Under the pieces are notes generated by a model. It saw nothing but the letters and a program-made list of their open reading frames with translations. It made no database searches and was not told where the DNA came from. DNA of 64,000 bases from Scedosporium boydii (Eukaryota; Ascomycota; Sordariomycetes; Microascales; Microascaceae): contig NJFT01000003.1 of the NCBI GenBank assembly GCA_002221725.1, positions 372,001 to 436,000 of the forward strand, written 5' to 3'. Position 1 is the first letter of the stretch. Every line of letters starts with the position of its first letter. The position numbers and the translations under genes were made by a program. This document shows positions 1-10,761 of the stretch, piece by piece.

Positions 1-27
1 TGGTCAGACAACGTCCGTGTCCCAACT

Positions 28-2813
28 ATGATGGTCAACTCAAATGAGAGAGCCTTTATCCAGCCCGATCCCGACACAATAATGGTTCTAGACCCACCCT
101 TGAGAGGGGATACAGCAAGTGAGGAGATACCCCAGAGGATTTCCACACCAGTAGGCCAAGTGATGCCACTGAAAGATCCACTTCCCAGACAGCACAAGCC
201 CTTACTAGCTGCTAGAAGGGGTGGGAGATGTGGCCCCCTTTCCGTAGCTCAGAAGAAATCACAGAAGGAAGCGCGGGAGAGAGGCGTGTGCATTCGTTGC
301 CGAAAATCAAGAATCAAGGTGCGCTAAGGTCTAGAGTCCCTTCCGCTTTCATTCCATGCTCCCTACTGATGGATGTTATTTCCTAGTGCGCTGGAGGCAT
401 CCCTTGTAATCGCTGCCTATCCAGTTCGAAGAATTCTAGAATCTGGCGGGGGCCATGTACCAAGGCTGACTTCTTAGAGATCGTTGAATGCGGATCCGTC
501 TTTAGGGGTAAGTTGTTAGCCGGCTCCCTACTAACAATTGTTTTCTGATTCTGATGTATTCCCACTCTTTATCCTCCAGACATTGCCCAAAGCCAGTCTA
601 GGATTCTTGGTACGGATGAATCCACGGCCAGAAGCCAGTTCGACTTAATGAGAAGGCTTGGAGAACAAAATAGATCTCTTCCTGGTACTCTTTTCCCGTT
701 TGAAATACCATGTTACCTAATATGGAGATTTGGTGCAATCGGGGTTCGGCAGCTTTTCTTCTCGAGCGCTGGGGATGCATTTGAAAAGCCAAATGCGTCC
801 AAATTAGGAGAAACAGAGAAAAAGCTCGTCGAGCTTGACCCTTTGGGAAGGCTTGTTGCATTCCCAGTAGGTCTGCAGGACCCAGAGAAAGATCATTGGA
901 TTGTGAGTTGTTCTGAAATACTCCAAGCGCGATGCCGAACTGACTTTAAGCACAAGCGCGCTGCTTGCGTGTTTTGCAGCCTCCCAGGAAGCCCTGGAGC
1001 CGCCTTTTTTGATTACAGACTTCCAACTCTCCGTCGCCTATTACTTGCGCATATTCGCCGCACGAGAATGACCGTCGTTGAGGAAACGGTCAAGTCGCTG
1101 ACCTGGCTCAGTCGCCGATATGTCGAGCTCTGCTTGTTCCGCTTCTTGCAATCGGAGGCCAATAGTGGCGGGAAGATTTCTGAGGGGCGCGGAACATATG
1201 TCTTGTGTATGATGGTCGTTTTAACCACGTTGTGGGCAAATGGTTGGAAGGTATGTTCACGGAACCTTCCTCCCCATTCTTGCGATCCTTTCTCATCTCA
1301 TAAATTCCTTCCAATCTCTTACTAACAACTCTCTCTCTGCCAGGCCGACGTCACAGCTCCTGATTCTGCCAAAGCCGACTTTATTGATCGACTGAAGCGT
1401 GTCCGCATAGCGCTTTGGATCTATATTTCCATTGCGATTGACAACCTTCCGGCCTGGACGAACTTCTGGCAATCCTCTCTACCCAAAGAGCTCAACGCGT
1501 TGCATTTGACGACCCTTTTTCAAGATGGCCTGACAGAGTTTGACACCGAGGTGGATAATATCGTGCAAACGGCTGCCAACCGCTTGATAGAATGTGGCAC
1601 GTCTCTCTCTTTCGCCGCGTCTCTGGGCGAACGCCCACGGCAGCATATTAATACCGCATCTCGAGATATCCCGGAGACGATGGAAAGCGAGAATAGTGCC
1701 AAGGCGGTCCGCGAGATTGTTCATATGGCGACTTTCTATCCGAAACAACTATCCGATCTTGGAATTAGGTGCGAGGGAGTGTTATCGGATGGCGTCTTCA
1801 CTGCGAAAACAGAGAAAGAGCAACGGATAGCCGCTGTCCGCGTGTTCGGATTTACCGCATTCTACGCATTCAGGCACGTAAACCCTTCACACGCCCTGGG
1901 AAAGGGAATTCTTTTATCCCTCCTTTTGATGGTCCGCACACGATATCGTGACATGGGCAAGTATCAAGCATCAAGAACGGCCGGTCGCGAGGAGCCCCGA
2001 TCTGGGAAACGCTGGATGGAATTGAAGAGCATGCTTGGAGAGGGAATTTTATTGGCAGGGAGCCCCTTGGCGTGGGGCACACTTCCGATTTCGAGGTCTC
2101 CATTTCTCCAATTCGATATCCTTCCAGCCGTTGAACACGGGACCGATGATGAGTTTTCTCGATTGAAGGACCTACTCCTATCAACTAAATTCTCATGGCT
2201 GAAGACAATGTGCTCAAGGTTCGGCGGACTCGTTCTCCGCTTAAAGAGCCCTGATCCCAACCTGGGATTGGCTGAGTGGCAAGCCCTCCAGGAAGAAGTG
2301 TCTGAGGCGGTCGAAAGAGCTTTCGGGGGGCTATCTCTGCTTCGTGAAGCAGCCGCTGAATCGGCGGCGGGAAGGAGCCATGCCGGCCAAGCGCTTTCCC
2401 TGCTCCTCGATTATTTGCCGCAGCCCGAGGAACTAAGCGACCAGGCTAGGAAGATGCGGGATATGCTTGTGACGAGCATTCGAGACGCCATACTACAGCT
2501 TGATGAGGAGGACGAGATGAGGGGCTGGGATGCCGAGCTCAGGCTCATGAAAGAGGCGTTGGACAAGGCCTCAGACAAATTCCTAGCAGCCTATCGCTCG
2601 TCTCTAAATGAGGGAAAGGTTAGTGAGGAGTGCGCAGTTAACGTCACGAGGGCACGACTTCGCCGAGCGACGGACATGTTCTGTGAGATAGTTTCAGACA
2701 TCTGGGAATCAGCCTTTCTATCATCGAGCACCGAAATGGAAGGCAGATTTAATGCACGGGAGGAAAGGGTAAAGTCGGATTTAGTCCCGGCTTTTACGAG
2801 AATCTTTTTCTAA
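28..2813 (+). CDS. Zn2Cys6 fungal transcription factor
   Basis: Proposed exons are 28-318, 387-507, 580-1250 and 1344-2813, giving about 850 residues. The first intron splits the zinc cluster: exon 1 ends in CIRCRKSRIK and exon 2 resumes with CAGGIPCNRC followed by a last Cys in GPC, which completes the six-Cys binuclear zinc motif typical of fungal DNA-binding regulators. All three introns are GT-AG, 68-93 nt, and keep frame. The rest is a long helical region without a motif I can name, as is usual for the regulatory part of these factors. It would act in the nucleus; its targets cannot be told from the sequence. No stop lies in frame between base 1 and the ATG at 28, so the real start could be further upstream, outside the window. 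The zinc cluster sits unusually far from the N-terminus, at about residue 88. Confidence 0.8.
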
Positions 2814-4424
2814 ATCAATGTCATGATTAGTTCTTTTCTCGGCACATCAGTGTTACCATCCTAACACCAGATCTCGTCCCCGGCTCATGGTGTTGAGATT
2901 GCAAGTACTTGTCTAATAAGATAAGTAACGCAGTTAAGTGGTATTGATAATATTGGTTAAGAAGTACATATTTAAGCATAGAAGTATAGTTATTGCTAAG
3001 CGATGTAAGGCGGGATAGGGGCACAGGCCAAAGTTATACGTAAATATAAAAGTAAAGATGATGTGTGTTCTTTCTGACATGGCGGCGGGTGACATTCCTG
3101 TCTGTGGGCTGCATGCCCCGTAGCAGTAGCTGCTGGCATGAGGCACCCTGTTTTCTGTAACAGTGCCCCTCAGTAGCAAAAGAAATAGCTGATGCCGCTT
3201 AGCTTATACTGGAATCCAAGGGAAGAAAAGAAAACTAAATAGCGTTTCTCTTTAAGATGATGCCGCTGGTTAGCAAGAAATTGGCGGTGCTGTTCCTCGG
3301 AATCCTCGAATATCTGGTATATTTTTGTTCTCATGGAGCTCGCTGCTCCTTGAACTAGCGGTGGAAGAGCTGGTTTGGCTGGCTTTGCAATGATGGCCGG
3401 CTTCCGCCTTTGAGCCTACTACTGGCGCTTACGCTTACACTGGGATTAAATACCAGACAACTTTCTCAAAACTGGAATAGTTCTCCCATATACAAAAGCA
3501 AATTTGACAAGGCTGGGCAAACAAGCCGGTCAGGATGATTCGGCAGGCAGTAAACAACGTGGGCAGTATTCAGCTGGCGAGCAATATCGGGCGACGCGTG
3601 TCAGCTACGGAATCTACAATGAGATGGCGGGATATCTTACTTAGGTTTAATACTTCGCCTTATCTTCTGGTGAATCTAAAAAGTATTCCAACAAAAAAAT
3701 GCTGCAACAGAAGGTCTGAGAAGTACGTTTCGTGTTTACCAGCAGAGGGGCGACTCAGAACTAAATAAAATGCCGAAAAGTGTCCGCCTCCCGATTTATC
3801 TATTCCACAAATGTTGGGTACGGAAGACCACCTCCGAGGATAATATCAACGGATTCGCAGCTGTGCGATAACTACTGTAGACACTGGACTCGGCTGTTCG
3901 ACTGTAACCGCTCCGTTTATTTGGTTTCCCTAAAAGGGAAACGTCTCAAGGCACAATCAAATGCAAGAAAAAAAGAACGTAAAAAAGAAGCCGACAGGAA
4001 AGAATACATACAACACCGGGGATTCGCTGATCGTCACCGACCCAACAACTGATCCGGCCCTTAGTGGCTTATCTATGAGAGAGCGGACGGGATCCCGAGC
4101 TTTCCACTAGGAATGTTCGTACGTACTGTTTTGCTTGCTACAGCGGTATGTAAACCGTTTCAAGTTTGCTACGGGAATGGGCTCCTGTGATATCTTGGAT
4201 GCGTTCTAACAACCTCTTTCATGTATCTCAACAAGGCAATGGCCATTATCAAGATAAAGTACAGTTCAAACGTGCAAAATTATGTATTTCAGCTCTATAT
4301 GAGCTGCTGAAGTTCATACCTGTGCCAGCTTTCAAGCAAAGGAGCTTGGTACGATGTTGATGGAGGCTCAAACGATATGCGAACTAATACCCTTGTCAAG
4401 CTCAGATTATTCCCAACTCAGGAT
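2814..4424. other. Intergenic, 1.6 kb, no gene recognised
   Basis: Open frames here are short, lack fungal domain signatures and do not join by plausible splicing. The tract is fairly AT-rich around 2880-3060 and 3640-4000. It separates two convergent genes, so it should hold both 3' ends. Nothing else could be supported. Confidence 0.5.
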
Positions 4425-5234
4425 TTACCTCCCACAATTCCGAGTTGCACAGACGGTAGTCTCATGGATGTAACGGATTTTCCCTCCCTCAACCCTGAGA
4501 AAGTTGGTGCTTGGCGTACCATCGGGTCGTGTAGTGTCAATGAATGGGAAATCGTTAAAGATGTCGACAGCACCCAGTTCCTCATCAATGACGTAGCGGC
4601 GATTCTCAATCTTGAATGGCTGAGGGAACTGGGGCATCTTGCATGTGTTGCCGTTCGCATTCGACTGGCCCGTGTACATGCCACCCTCGAGCCGCGCGCA
4701 TGGCGTGCCATAGGGCACGCTGACTTTCCCATCTCCCCAGCTGTCGAGGTATGCATCCCCGGCGGCCTGGATAACCTCGCGGGTGTCCCGCTTATCCTCC
4801 GGGATGGGGTCCCACTTCTCTTGCTGGGCCCATTTGAGATGCCCCGCAGCGTTGAATGCCCAGTCACCGGTCTTCGCAACAATGGATTCGATCGAGGTTA
4901 TCTTGTCGTCAGTGAAGACTAGCCGGGTGTCGATGACGTATGGATCCTTATTCGTAGCCGCCGACAGCTCCGTAAACGCGATACACTCGGTACTGTCATG
5001 GATGCTCCGGTCGAAGTCGATGGTTACAGCCTTGCTCAGCACGCCGGTCTTGATGTCGACAGGCTCGTCGTTTTCAATGTATTTGACGTCGTCTGCCAGA
5101 GGGAGCAGGCTCGGATCTCCTGCAGCTTGTGCCTTCACATATGCCGCCGAGGCCGCCTTCAGCAACTCTCTATCGCAGGCTGCGGAGACTGCGGAGGCGA
5201 AACTCGCGCATGCTAGCAGGGTGGAGTAGATCAT
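4425..5234 (-). CDS. Secreted DUF8021 (SnoaL-like) protein
   Basis: A single-exon gene of 269 residues. The N-terminus (MIYSTLLACASFASAVSA) is a clear signal peptide with cleavage expected just before ACD. The mature protein follows the pattern I associate with the fungal DUF8021 family: an early helix ending in ADDVKYIEN, then GVLSKAVTIDF, CIAFTEL, DDKITSIESIV and GDWAFNA, then a Cys-containing C-terminal half with YGTPCARLEGG. Members are extracellular, with a cone-like SnoaL fold inferred, and mostly have no known reaction, so no enzyme activity is claimed. Five Cys in the mature part could form disulphides. A decayed copy of the same family lies just upstream on the same strand (5530-5802), suggesting an old tandem duplication. 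Confidence 0.75.
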   Translation of the reverse strand: MIYSTLLACASFASAVSAACDRELLKAASAAYVKAQAAGDPSLLPLADDVKYIENDEPVDIKTGVLSKAVTIDFDRSIHDSTECIAFTELSAATNKDPYVIDTRLVFTDDKITSIESIVAKTGDWAFNAAGHLKWAQQEKWDPIPEDKRDTREVIQAAGDAYLDSWGDGKVSVPYGTPCARLEGGMYTGQSNANGNTCKMPQFPQPFKIENRRYVIDEELGAVDIFNDFPFIDTTRPDGTPSTNFLRVEGGKIRYIHETTVCATRNCGR

Positions 5235-5529
5235 CGCTGGCTTGCTGACTGGATCCAGATGGTGTAAGTGACTCGGAGAATATTCGCATTTTGGTCCTAT
5301 TGGGGTAGGCCAGGGTCTTCTTTTCTAGTTGTACCGAGAATATGAGAGCGAAAATGCGGGGGCATCCTAGTTTTGCCTCAAGGTCATAATTTCCGCTTAA
5401 GAAGGTATTATACAGCCGACGTACGGCACTTTAGACCCAGATTTAGTATTTTCGGAGCTTGTCCTTGTGGAATTGGGTCAGTAGGGGCGGTTCTCAATGC
5501 GCGTCGTTGAAGAGCATCAATCAGATTTG

Positions 5530-5802
5530 CTATGTTGAATTGTGATGGTTTAGCCGTAATCTCGTTGGTGCCGGTCCCCGAGCATTACCGGTCGGCATAT
5601 GGATGGACGACCAAAGAGGTGAAGAGAGGGCCCCTATTTTACCAGCAGAATAGGTCGCCTGGCAAGACAAATCAGAGAACCATATTCCAGTAGTTATTGT
5701 GTCTATATCGCGTGAATCTAGAACAACAGTCTTACTTAACACACCTTCAAGGTTATATAATAAGGTCAGATCATGATGCGAATCAAGGCTGGTTGTACCC
5801 AA
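5530..5802 (-). pseudogene. Remnant of a second DUF8021 gene
   Basis: This 90-codon open frame contains GVLSKTVVLDSRDIDT, then a W-F-S-D-L stretch and YSAGKI. They match in order and spacing GVLSKAVTIDFDRSIHDS, F-T-E-L and T-D-D-K-I of the intact DUF8021 gene at 4425-5234. No signal peptide precedes it, and the Cys-rich C-terminal half does not follow in any frame. It is most simply a broken tandem copy on the same strand. It could instead be an exon of a divergent gene with unseen exons, but the flanks give no support for that. Confidence 0.45.
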
Positions 5803-6164
5803 GAAGCCCAGCTAATAAATATGCTTATTAACTTCGAGAAGCGGTCAACGTTTCACTTAGATATGAAATAACCTTTAAAGTCATCTAATTACTCCAGAAG
5901 TCTAATGATTAAGCACTTTTATTCACCTCTTCGGAACCGGGCAGATACACATTAACCTGGGCGGAGATGGGCAAGGTGTGCGAGAGATTCGCTATTTCGG
6001 TTCCAAATTGTCGACACAAGATGTGGTGGTGTGAAGTATAATATTTCAATAAGTGAAGGCAAAGATAGTGGCTTGAAGATTGTATAAAGACAAAAACGAA
6101 ACTAAACCAATACCTCGCAAAACCGTTGACCATCGCCTGAATACAAAAACCAAACTCCGCAACG
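5803..6164. other. Intergenic, AT-rich
   Basis: This is the 3' flank of the secreted two-repeat protein gene. It contains no open frame with protein-like character and is AT-rich at 5800-5900. Nothing further seen. Confidence 0.5.
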
Positions 6165-6986
6165 TTAAATTGTTCCACTCCTATCCTCGCTCGAGTCCAC
6201 GGGCGTGACAGTGGCGTCGTCCTGGGTCTTTTGGAACTCGGGGCTGCAGACGATCTGGCTGACCTGCTGAGCAGGCTGCAGAGTCCACTCGGGTGAGTCG
6301 ACGTCACCATCAGCGAAGGTGGTCTTGGTACTATCGCCGCGGGTGACAATGATGTCTCGAGCCTCGGGGATGGAGACCTCAGCCTGGCTGCCGGCACCGA
6401 GGAGCTTGCACCGGAGAGCAGGGTCGACAAGGTCGCCAGTAATATCAAGAACGGCAGTTTCGAATTTCGCGTCGTCCTTGACGTCGACGGAGTTCTCGAC
6501 TACACCGGAGAGGGTGAACCCGATACCAGTCTCAGTAGCTTGGTCCTGAAGAAGAACCCTGACCTGAAGACGTGGATCGGTGGGCTCGATCTTGACAAAG
6601 TCCTGGTCGCAGGTGACCTTGCCAACAAGAGAAGGCGCCCGGAACTTCCAGGCTCCTTTGCCGCCGTCGGAAAAGGTGACGTCGGTGTTGGCGCCACGGA
6701 GAACAACAATGGGCTCATCTTCGTCATCGAGGACCTGGCAACGGAGGTCCTCGTTGCTGACATCGTCGCCGAGGACGAGCTCGACCTCGTTATATGGACC
6801 CTGGGCGATGGTGGAGATGGAGACGGGGTCGTTGCGGGGTTCGCGGCGGAAGCGGATGGACTTGTCTTTGACTTCATCACCGCGGAGGATGACCTTGATG
6901 GAGCGGTCTGCGTTGACGTTGGATTGGGGGAGCGCCATGGCGCCGGAGGCGGCGAGAGCAGCAAGGAAGATGGTGAGGTACTGCAT
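6165..6986 (-). CDS. Secreted protein with internal duplication
   Basis: A single-exon gene of 273 residues. The N-terminus MQYLTIFLAALAASGAMA is a signal peptide. I do not recognise the family. The mature protein looks like two copies of one domain. Copy 1 (about residues 65-135) runs E-V-E-L-V-L-G, N-E-D-L-R-C, V-V-L-R-G, T-F-S-D-G-G, A-W-K-F, V-T-C-D-Q-D-F. Copy 2 (about 175-250) runs F-E-T-A-V-L-D-I, D-P-A-L-R-C, I-V-T-R-G, T-F-A-D-G-D, E-W-T-L, I-V-C-S-P-E-F. Each copy keeps two Cys at equal places (LRC and V-x-C), probably one disulphide per domain. A beta-rich extracellular fold is likely. The acidic C-terminal tail is low in hydrophobic residues and has no GPI signal. Function unknown; found only by structure of the sequence. 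Confidence 0.75.
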   Translation of the reverse strand: MQYLTIFLAALAASGAMALPQSNVNADRSIKVILRGDEVKDKSIRFRREPRNDPVSISTIAQGPYNEVELVLGDDVSNEDLRCQVLDDEDEPIVVLRGANTDVTFSDGGKGAWKFRAPSLVGKVTCDQDFVKIEPTDPRLQVRVLLQDQATETGIGFTLSGVVENSVDVKDDAKFETAVLDITGDLVDPALRCKLLGAGSQAEVSIPEARDIIVTRGDSTKTTFADGDVDSPEWTLQPAQQVSQIVCSPEFQKTQDDATVTPVDSSEDRSGTI

Positions 6987-8247
6987 TTTAGACGTAATGA
7001 TGAAAAGATAGAGCTCTGTTGAGAAGGAGTTATGAAAACGACAAAGGAAATCACTAGGGAAAGCGAAAGAAGTAGCAAAGAGTGTTTGAAGATTTCTGCG
7101 CTAGTTTTCTTTTGCTGTGTTGTCCCAGATGGTGAGACAAATGAGAAAAAAACCTCCCTCCTGGGTATAATCATTTTATAGATGGGATATATCTGCGATC
7201 TGGGAATTCACGATGTCCGTCCATCTTCTGTGCAAAGCTGTCTGGCTGCGGTGCCAAGATGCCATCTCACAAAAATCTCACACACCTTCTTCCTCAAAGC
7301 CAGGCGATGGGAATGCATGTGCGGCCCCCAATGTGTGCCATCAGCCTCTGCGCAGCTGCAGCACCGTCTAAAGATAGCTTTATGTCAGCGGTCGGTATTC
7401 CCCCGGAAGGCTAAGCTAGAGCGGGGGCGCAGCAGGAACGCTGTTCCCAACTGAACGACGCGGGATCAAACAAAAAAAGAGGTGGTTTCTAAATTCCGAT
7501 TCAGGGTATTAATAGCGATAGGATTTTATCTTCGAGAAATCCTGGTAAGTGCTGGCCAGTTACATCGTTGGGCGGCCGGCGAGAGGAAAATTCCATGCCC
7601 TCCTCTTAGAGCAACACAGCCCTACCAAGTCCGCAGACTTGTAGGACGGACACCGCGAGCTGGGTCCACTCCTTGCTGGCCAACGCCCTTGGCCCCCACA
7701 CACCCGAAATCAAAGTTGGCTCGCGGATCCCGTGGGGGCGGCCCCAGGTAACGTTGAGTCCGCCGGTCGCACTCGGTGCTGTCCTCCGCGGATGCCTTTG
7801 GAAAAATTGACGAGTTTCAGCAGGAAAGTTTGAATCCATCATTGATTTAAGCATATTGGTCCCCGCCAATAGCTCTTCGGCGGGGAACACCAAATAGCCA
7901 AACGCCACCAAATTTCCTGGAGGATCTCTTCCTGCTCTTGAGCCATGAATGTGCGCGGCGAAGACCCAGCCGGAAGGAACTCAAAGGAGAGCCCTCGGCC
8001 CCCGAATCCAGAAACCGCCCCCAGAATGCATCCACAAACTTATAATTATAGACGTGGGCGGCAGTGCTAGTTATTTTCACGTGGTTTGTCGCTTGCCTCT
8101 CCCGGTGACTCGGAGAGGTTCACTGTTACGTGAATTCAAGTAGGATCAACGCCTACGATAGTTGGAGGATGTTAGATAGTACACAACTTCGACGCCTGTT
8201 CAAGAAAATCTTTTTCTTTTCTTCAGCATCTAACGTAATGCCAGAGA
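6987..8247. other. Intergenic, promoter side of the secreted two-repeat gene
   Basis: It holds the 5' flank of the gene at 6165-6986, with a pyrimidine-rich leader on the minus strand and TATA-like AT-rich bases near 7160-7180. Open frames at 7180-8140 are short and without recognisable domains. No RNA gene or repeat was found. Confidence 0.45.
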
Positions 8248-9063
8248 TCATACAAGAATCCATGAAAGGCACGGTAGCACAAGCACTAGCCAAGTCGAAC
8301 CAGAGAACCCCTGAATGCCCTTTATCCCTGCATTTTCGGCAGACGCGCCTGTTTCCGTACTGGAAGTAGGTGTCGTTGGACTCGATCCTGGGTTGACAGT
8401 AGTCGTCGCAGCAGCGGCTGTCGCACCCGCCCACATGGTTGTTTCGCTCGCAGGACAGCCGGAGGACGAGAGTTCTTGGCTGTATTGGGCGTCTAACCAA
8501 GAAGCGTCGCGAATCGTGACCGCACCGTCCTTTCCGGTGTACGGAGTAAACGGCTCGTAATGCAGCAAGTCTGCGTTGGCAGTTACGACCATCGGGAGCA
8601 GGTGGGCAATGCAGTAGCAGTTGTCATATGAAGTCGATTCCGTCTGTATGCTACCGCCTCGCTCGATCGTCTTGGAGCACGCGGCGCGGATACCCTCTTT
8701 CGCGCCCAGGCCGCCGCCAAGCGCGCATTCCCAGGTAGTAGTGCTGTCATCGACCGAGTATGTCGTCGTTCCTCCCCAGACGGACCCCTGGGTGTGGTAC
8801 ACCTGGGCTGGGTAGATGCCGGCTTCGCGACACGCGTCGTTTTCTGGAGAGCGCGCAGTAGGACATGCCACTTGAAGAGAAGTTACCTGGTCCCCGGAGA
8901 CGGACACGATGCTTATGACGGATGCCTCGAGGGAACGTGGTTCTGAGTCAGGGAGAAAGAATGTCTCGAGATGCTCATCGCTCTGAGCCACAGTTGGCGA
9001 GATTAGAAAGCCCGCTGTGGCTAAAAGAATTGCGAGAGCTGTCTCGACATGCATACCGAGCAT
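8248..9063 (-). CDS. GPI-anchored secreted protein, unknown function
   Basis: A single-exon gene of 271 residues. It has an N-terminal hydrophobic signal (about residues 7-26, ending TVAQ), an extracellular part with about nine Cys (for example QVACPTA, NDACREAG, WECALGGG, RAACSKT, NCYCIAH and SSGCPASE), a Ser/Thr-rich linker (TTTVNPGSSPTTPTSSTETG), and a C-terminal hydrophobic tail (WLVLVLPCLSWILV). A small-residue stretch before the tail, around SAENAG, suits a GPI attachment site. The protein should sit on the outer plasma membrane or in the cell wall. The even Cys content suggests disulphides. Two ATGs three codons apart (positions 1 and 4) could each be the start. I know proteins of this layout in Aspergillus and Penicillium but no reaction for them. 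Confidence 0.72.
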   Translation of the reverse strand: MLGMHVETALAILLATAGFLISPTVAQSDEHLETFFLPDSEPRSLEASVISIVSVSGDQVTSLQVACPTARSPENDACREAGIYPAQVYHTQGSVWGGTTTYSVDDSTTTWECALGGGLGAKEGIRAACSKTIERGGSIQTESTSYDNCYCIAHLLPMVVTANADLLHYEPFTPYTGKDGAVTIRDASWLDAQYSQELSSSGCPASETTMWAGATAAAATTTVNPGSSPTTPTSSTETGASAENAGIKGIQGFSGSTWLVLVLPCLSWILV

Positions 9064-10761
9064 CGTAATTACTCGGAATATGTGATGTTTTGATCTTTCG
9101 TGGCCAAACTAATCGTGTTCAATGATTACGCATCTCCAGCACCAAAGACAGAGACAAGCCCATATGTTGGGGACAGCCGACCAGGGAGGTACTTATATAC
9201 GGCTTCACATTGGGCTGGAAGGAAACTGCAACGTGACACAGAAGCGAGATTATTTACGAGCGCGTCCAGGCGCAGCCAAATGGAAAGGCCAAAGGATTCA
9301 AATTTGAAATTGCAATCGAACGAGCAAAAGGGGAGGACCACTGAGACGGGTCAATTGGCCGTCACTTTGCTGTGCCTCCCTCGGATAGACCAAGTCAGTT
9401 TCGATTTGTTGGGGAGAATCTGGACGGCCACGTGCGAATGAATTTAACCCGACTTTAGCCTTTTTTCTCCAGGCACCTTCCCGATCTGCCCAGAGAGCGC
9501 AAGAATGCATCCTGTGGAAAAACCTTTGCCCGTCTCCCGGCTGTGGAACATCAGATTCGAGGACAAGGCCGGAGGAATTCACAATCCGAGGAACCGGAGA
9601 GTGGCGATTTGTGATCACTAGACATCACCGTTGAGCCTCCCGAGAAGAGACGGACTAGGCCCCGCGCTATCACGGATATTTATTAGGCAAACTTGGCGAA
9701 ACTTGGCTCCCGTCCCTGAAAGTACAGATTGATGTGTCCCCAGCAGTAGATGAGCTTGATATCGTCCGTTCCTTCCGTGCTGTGAACTCGAGAAGCTGCA
9801 GTGAGGACGGAGACCCCTAACGCTTGAAATGAAATGAAGCGACTTCGGCGAAACAGCAGATATTAACCATTTTTCGCAAAATGACAAAGCGCCTCTTTTG
9901 GGGTACGGCGATCTGCTCTTTCCAAGCTCGTGAAACACGGCATTTGGTTCGGGAAATAGTCCAGACTGTTCCTTTGACTTGGAGCTTGGCATACATCGCA
10001 TGGACAGACCGTTGGACGTCGGTGCCGCGAACAAAACTTTCCAGAAACGGGTCGACTGATTACTCAACTGGTATGCCGCATTCAATCGCGGTGGCAGACG
10101 TTGCAGGAGGTTGATGTCGCCATTGAGGCCCCAGAATGTCGCGATGCCCAACCCGTCGTTCTGATTGGACCAAGACTGCATATCCCAGCAAACCGGAGTC
10201 CCATCCGCGTGGGACTCCAACATATCCCATGGTCGCGAGATGATGCCATCGATAATAAGTCTGCGATTTGAGATTGGATGTTGGCCAGCACCGACGTACT
10301 ACGTCCTTTGCTATGGCGCCTCAGTGGGGGTGCCTGGGGCCCCGGAGGCCAAGAGCACCAAGACCAGTTACCCGCAGCGCCCACATGCATCCCCCAAGAC
10401 GGCTCTTAAATGCCGAACGAGTAGTGTGCCCTAGTCATCGATAACCGTTATTATTCGAGAACGTTTGGGGCGCTACCCCACGAAAGGCCGGGGCACTTTC
10501 CAGGGTCGGCGATGGCGCTATCATCCATGCTACACCGGGTTCAACTTTTCTCCACGGCCGAGAGCAACATCCGGGCGGAGTAAGGTAAACCACACAGGGT
10601 GTTGTTGGTAGTTATATAATGGACGTAGCCGGTAGCCATTTGAATGTGACTGTGACTTGGCCCTCTGCTGTTTCTAGACGCTGACCCTGACCTCGACAAC
10701 TCTTGAACTTTTACCGCAGCATACTAACAAGCCACAAACCGACGCTTAGAACTGAGAGACT
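9064..10761. other. Intergenic between divergent genes, with an unassigned open frame
   Basis: This 1.7 kb separates the GPI-protein gene (minus) from the ACS carrier (plus) and must hold both promoters; a TATATAA-like stretch sits near 10613-10620, about 145 bases before the carrier ATG. A 201-codon minus-strand frame (9618-10223) and neighbouring frames give protein-like pieces, such as DPFLESFVRGTDVQRSVHAM in a different frame near 10000-10060. No family is recognised and no consistent splicing was found. It may be a decayed gene or chance. Confidence 0.35.

Noticed and set aside
6500..7174. 224-codon minus-strand frame overlapping the secreted two-repeat gene
   Set aside because: Ser/Thr/Pro-rich composition typical of an off-frame shadow over a GC-rich coding region; the overlapping frame has a signal peptide and internal repeats.
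9618..10223. 201-codon minus-strand open frame
   Set aside because: No domain recognised; other frames of the same stretch look as protein-like, and no sensible splice joins them. Kept only as a note in the intergenic entry.
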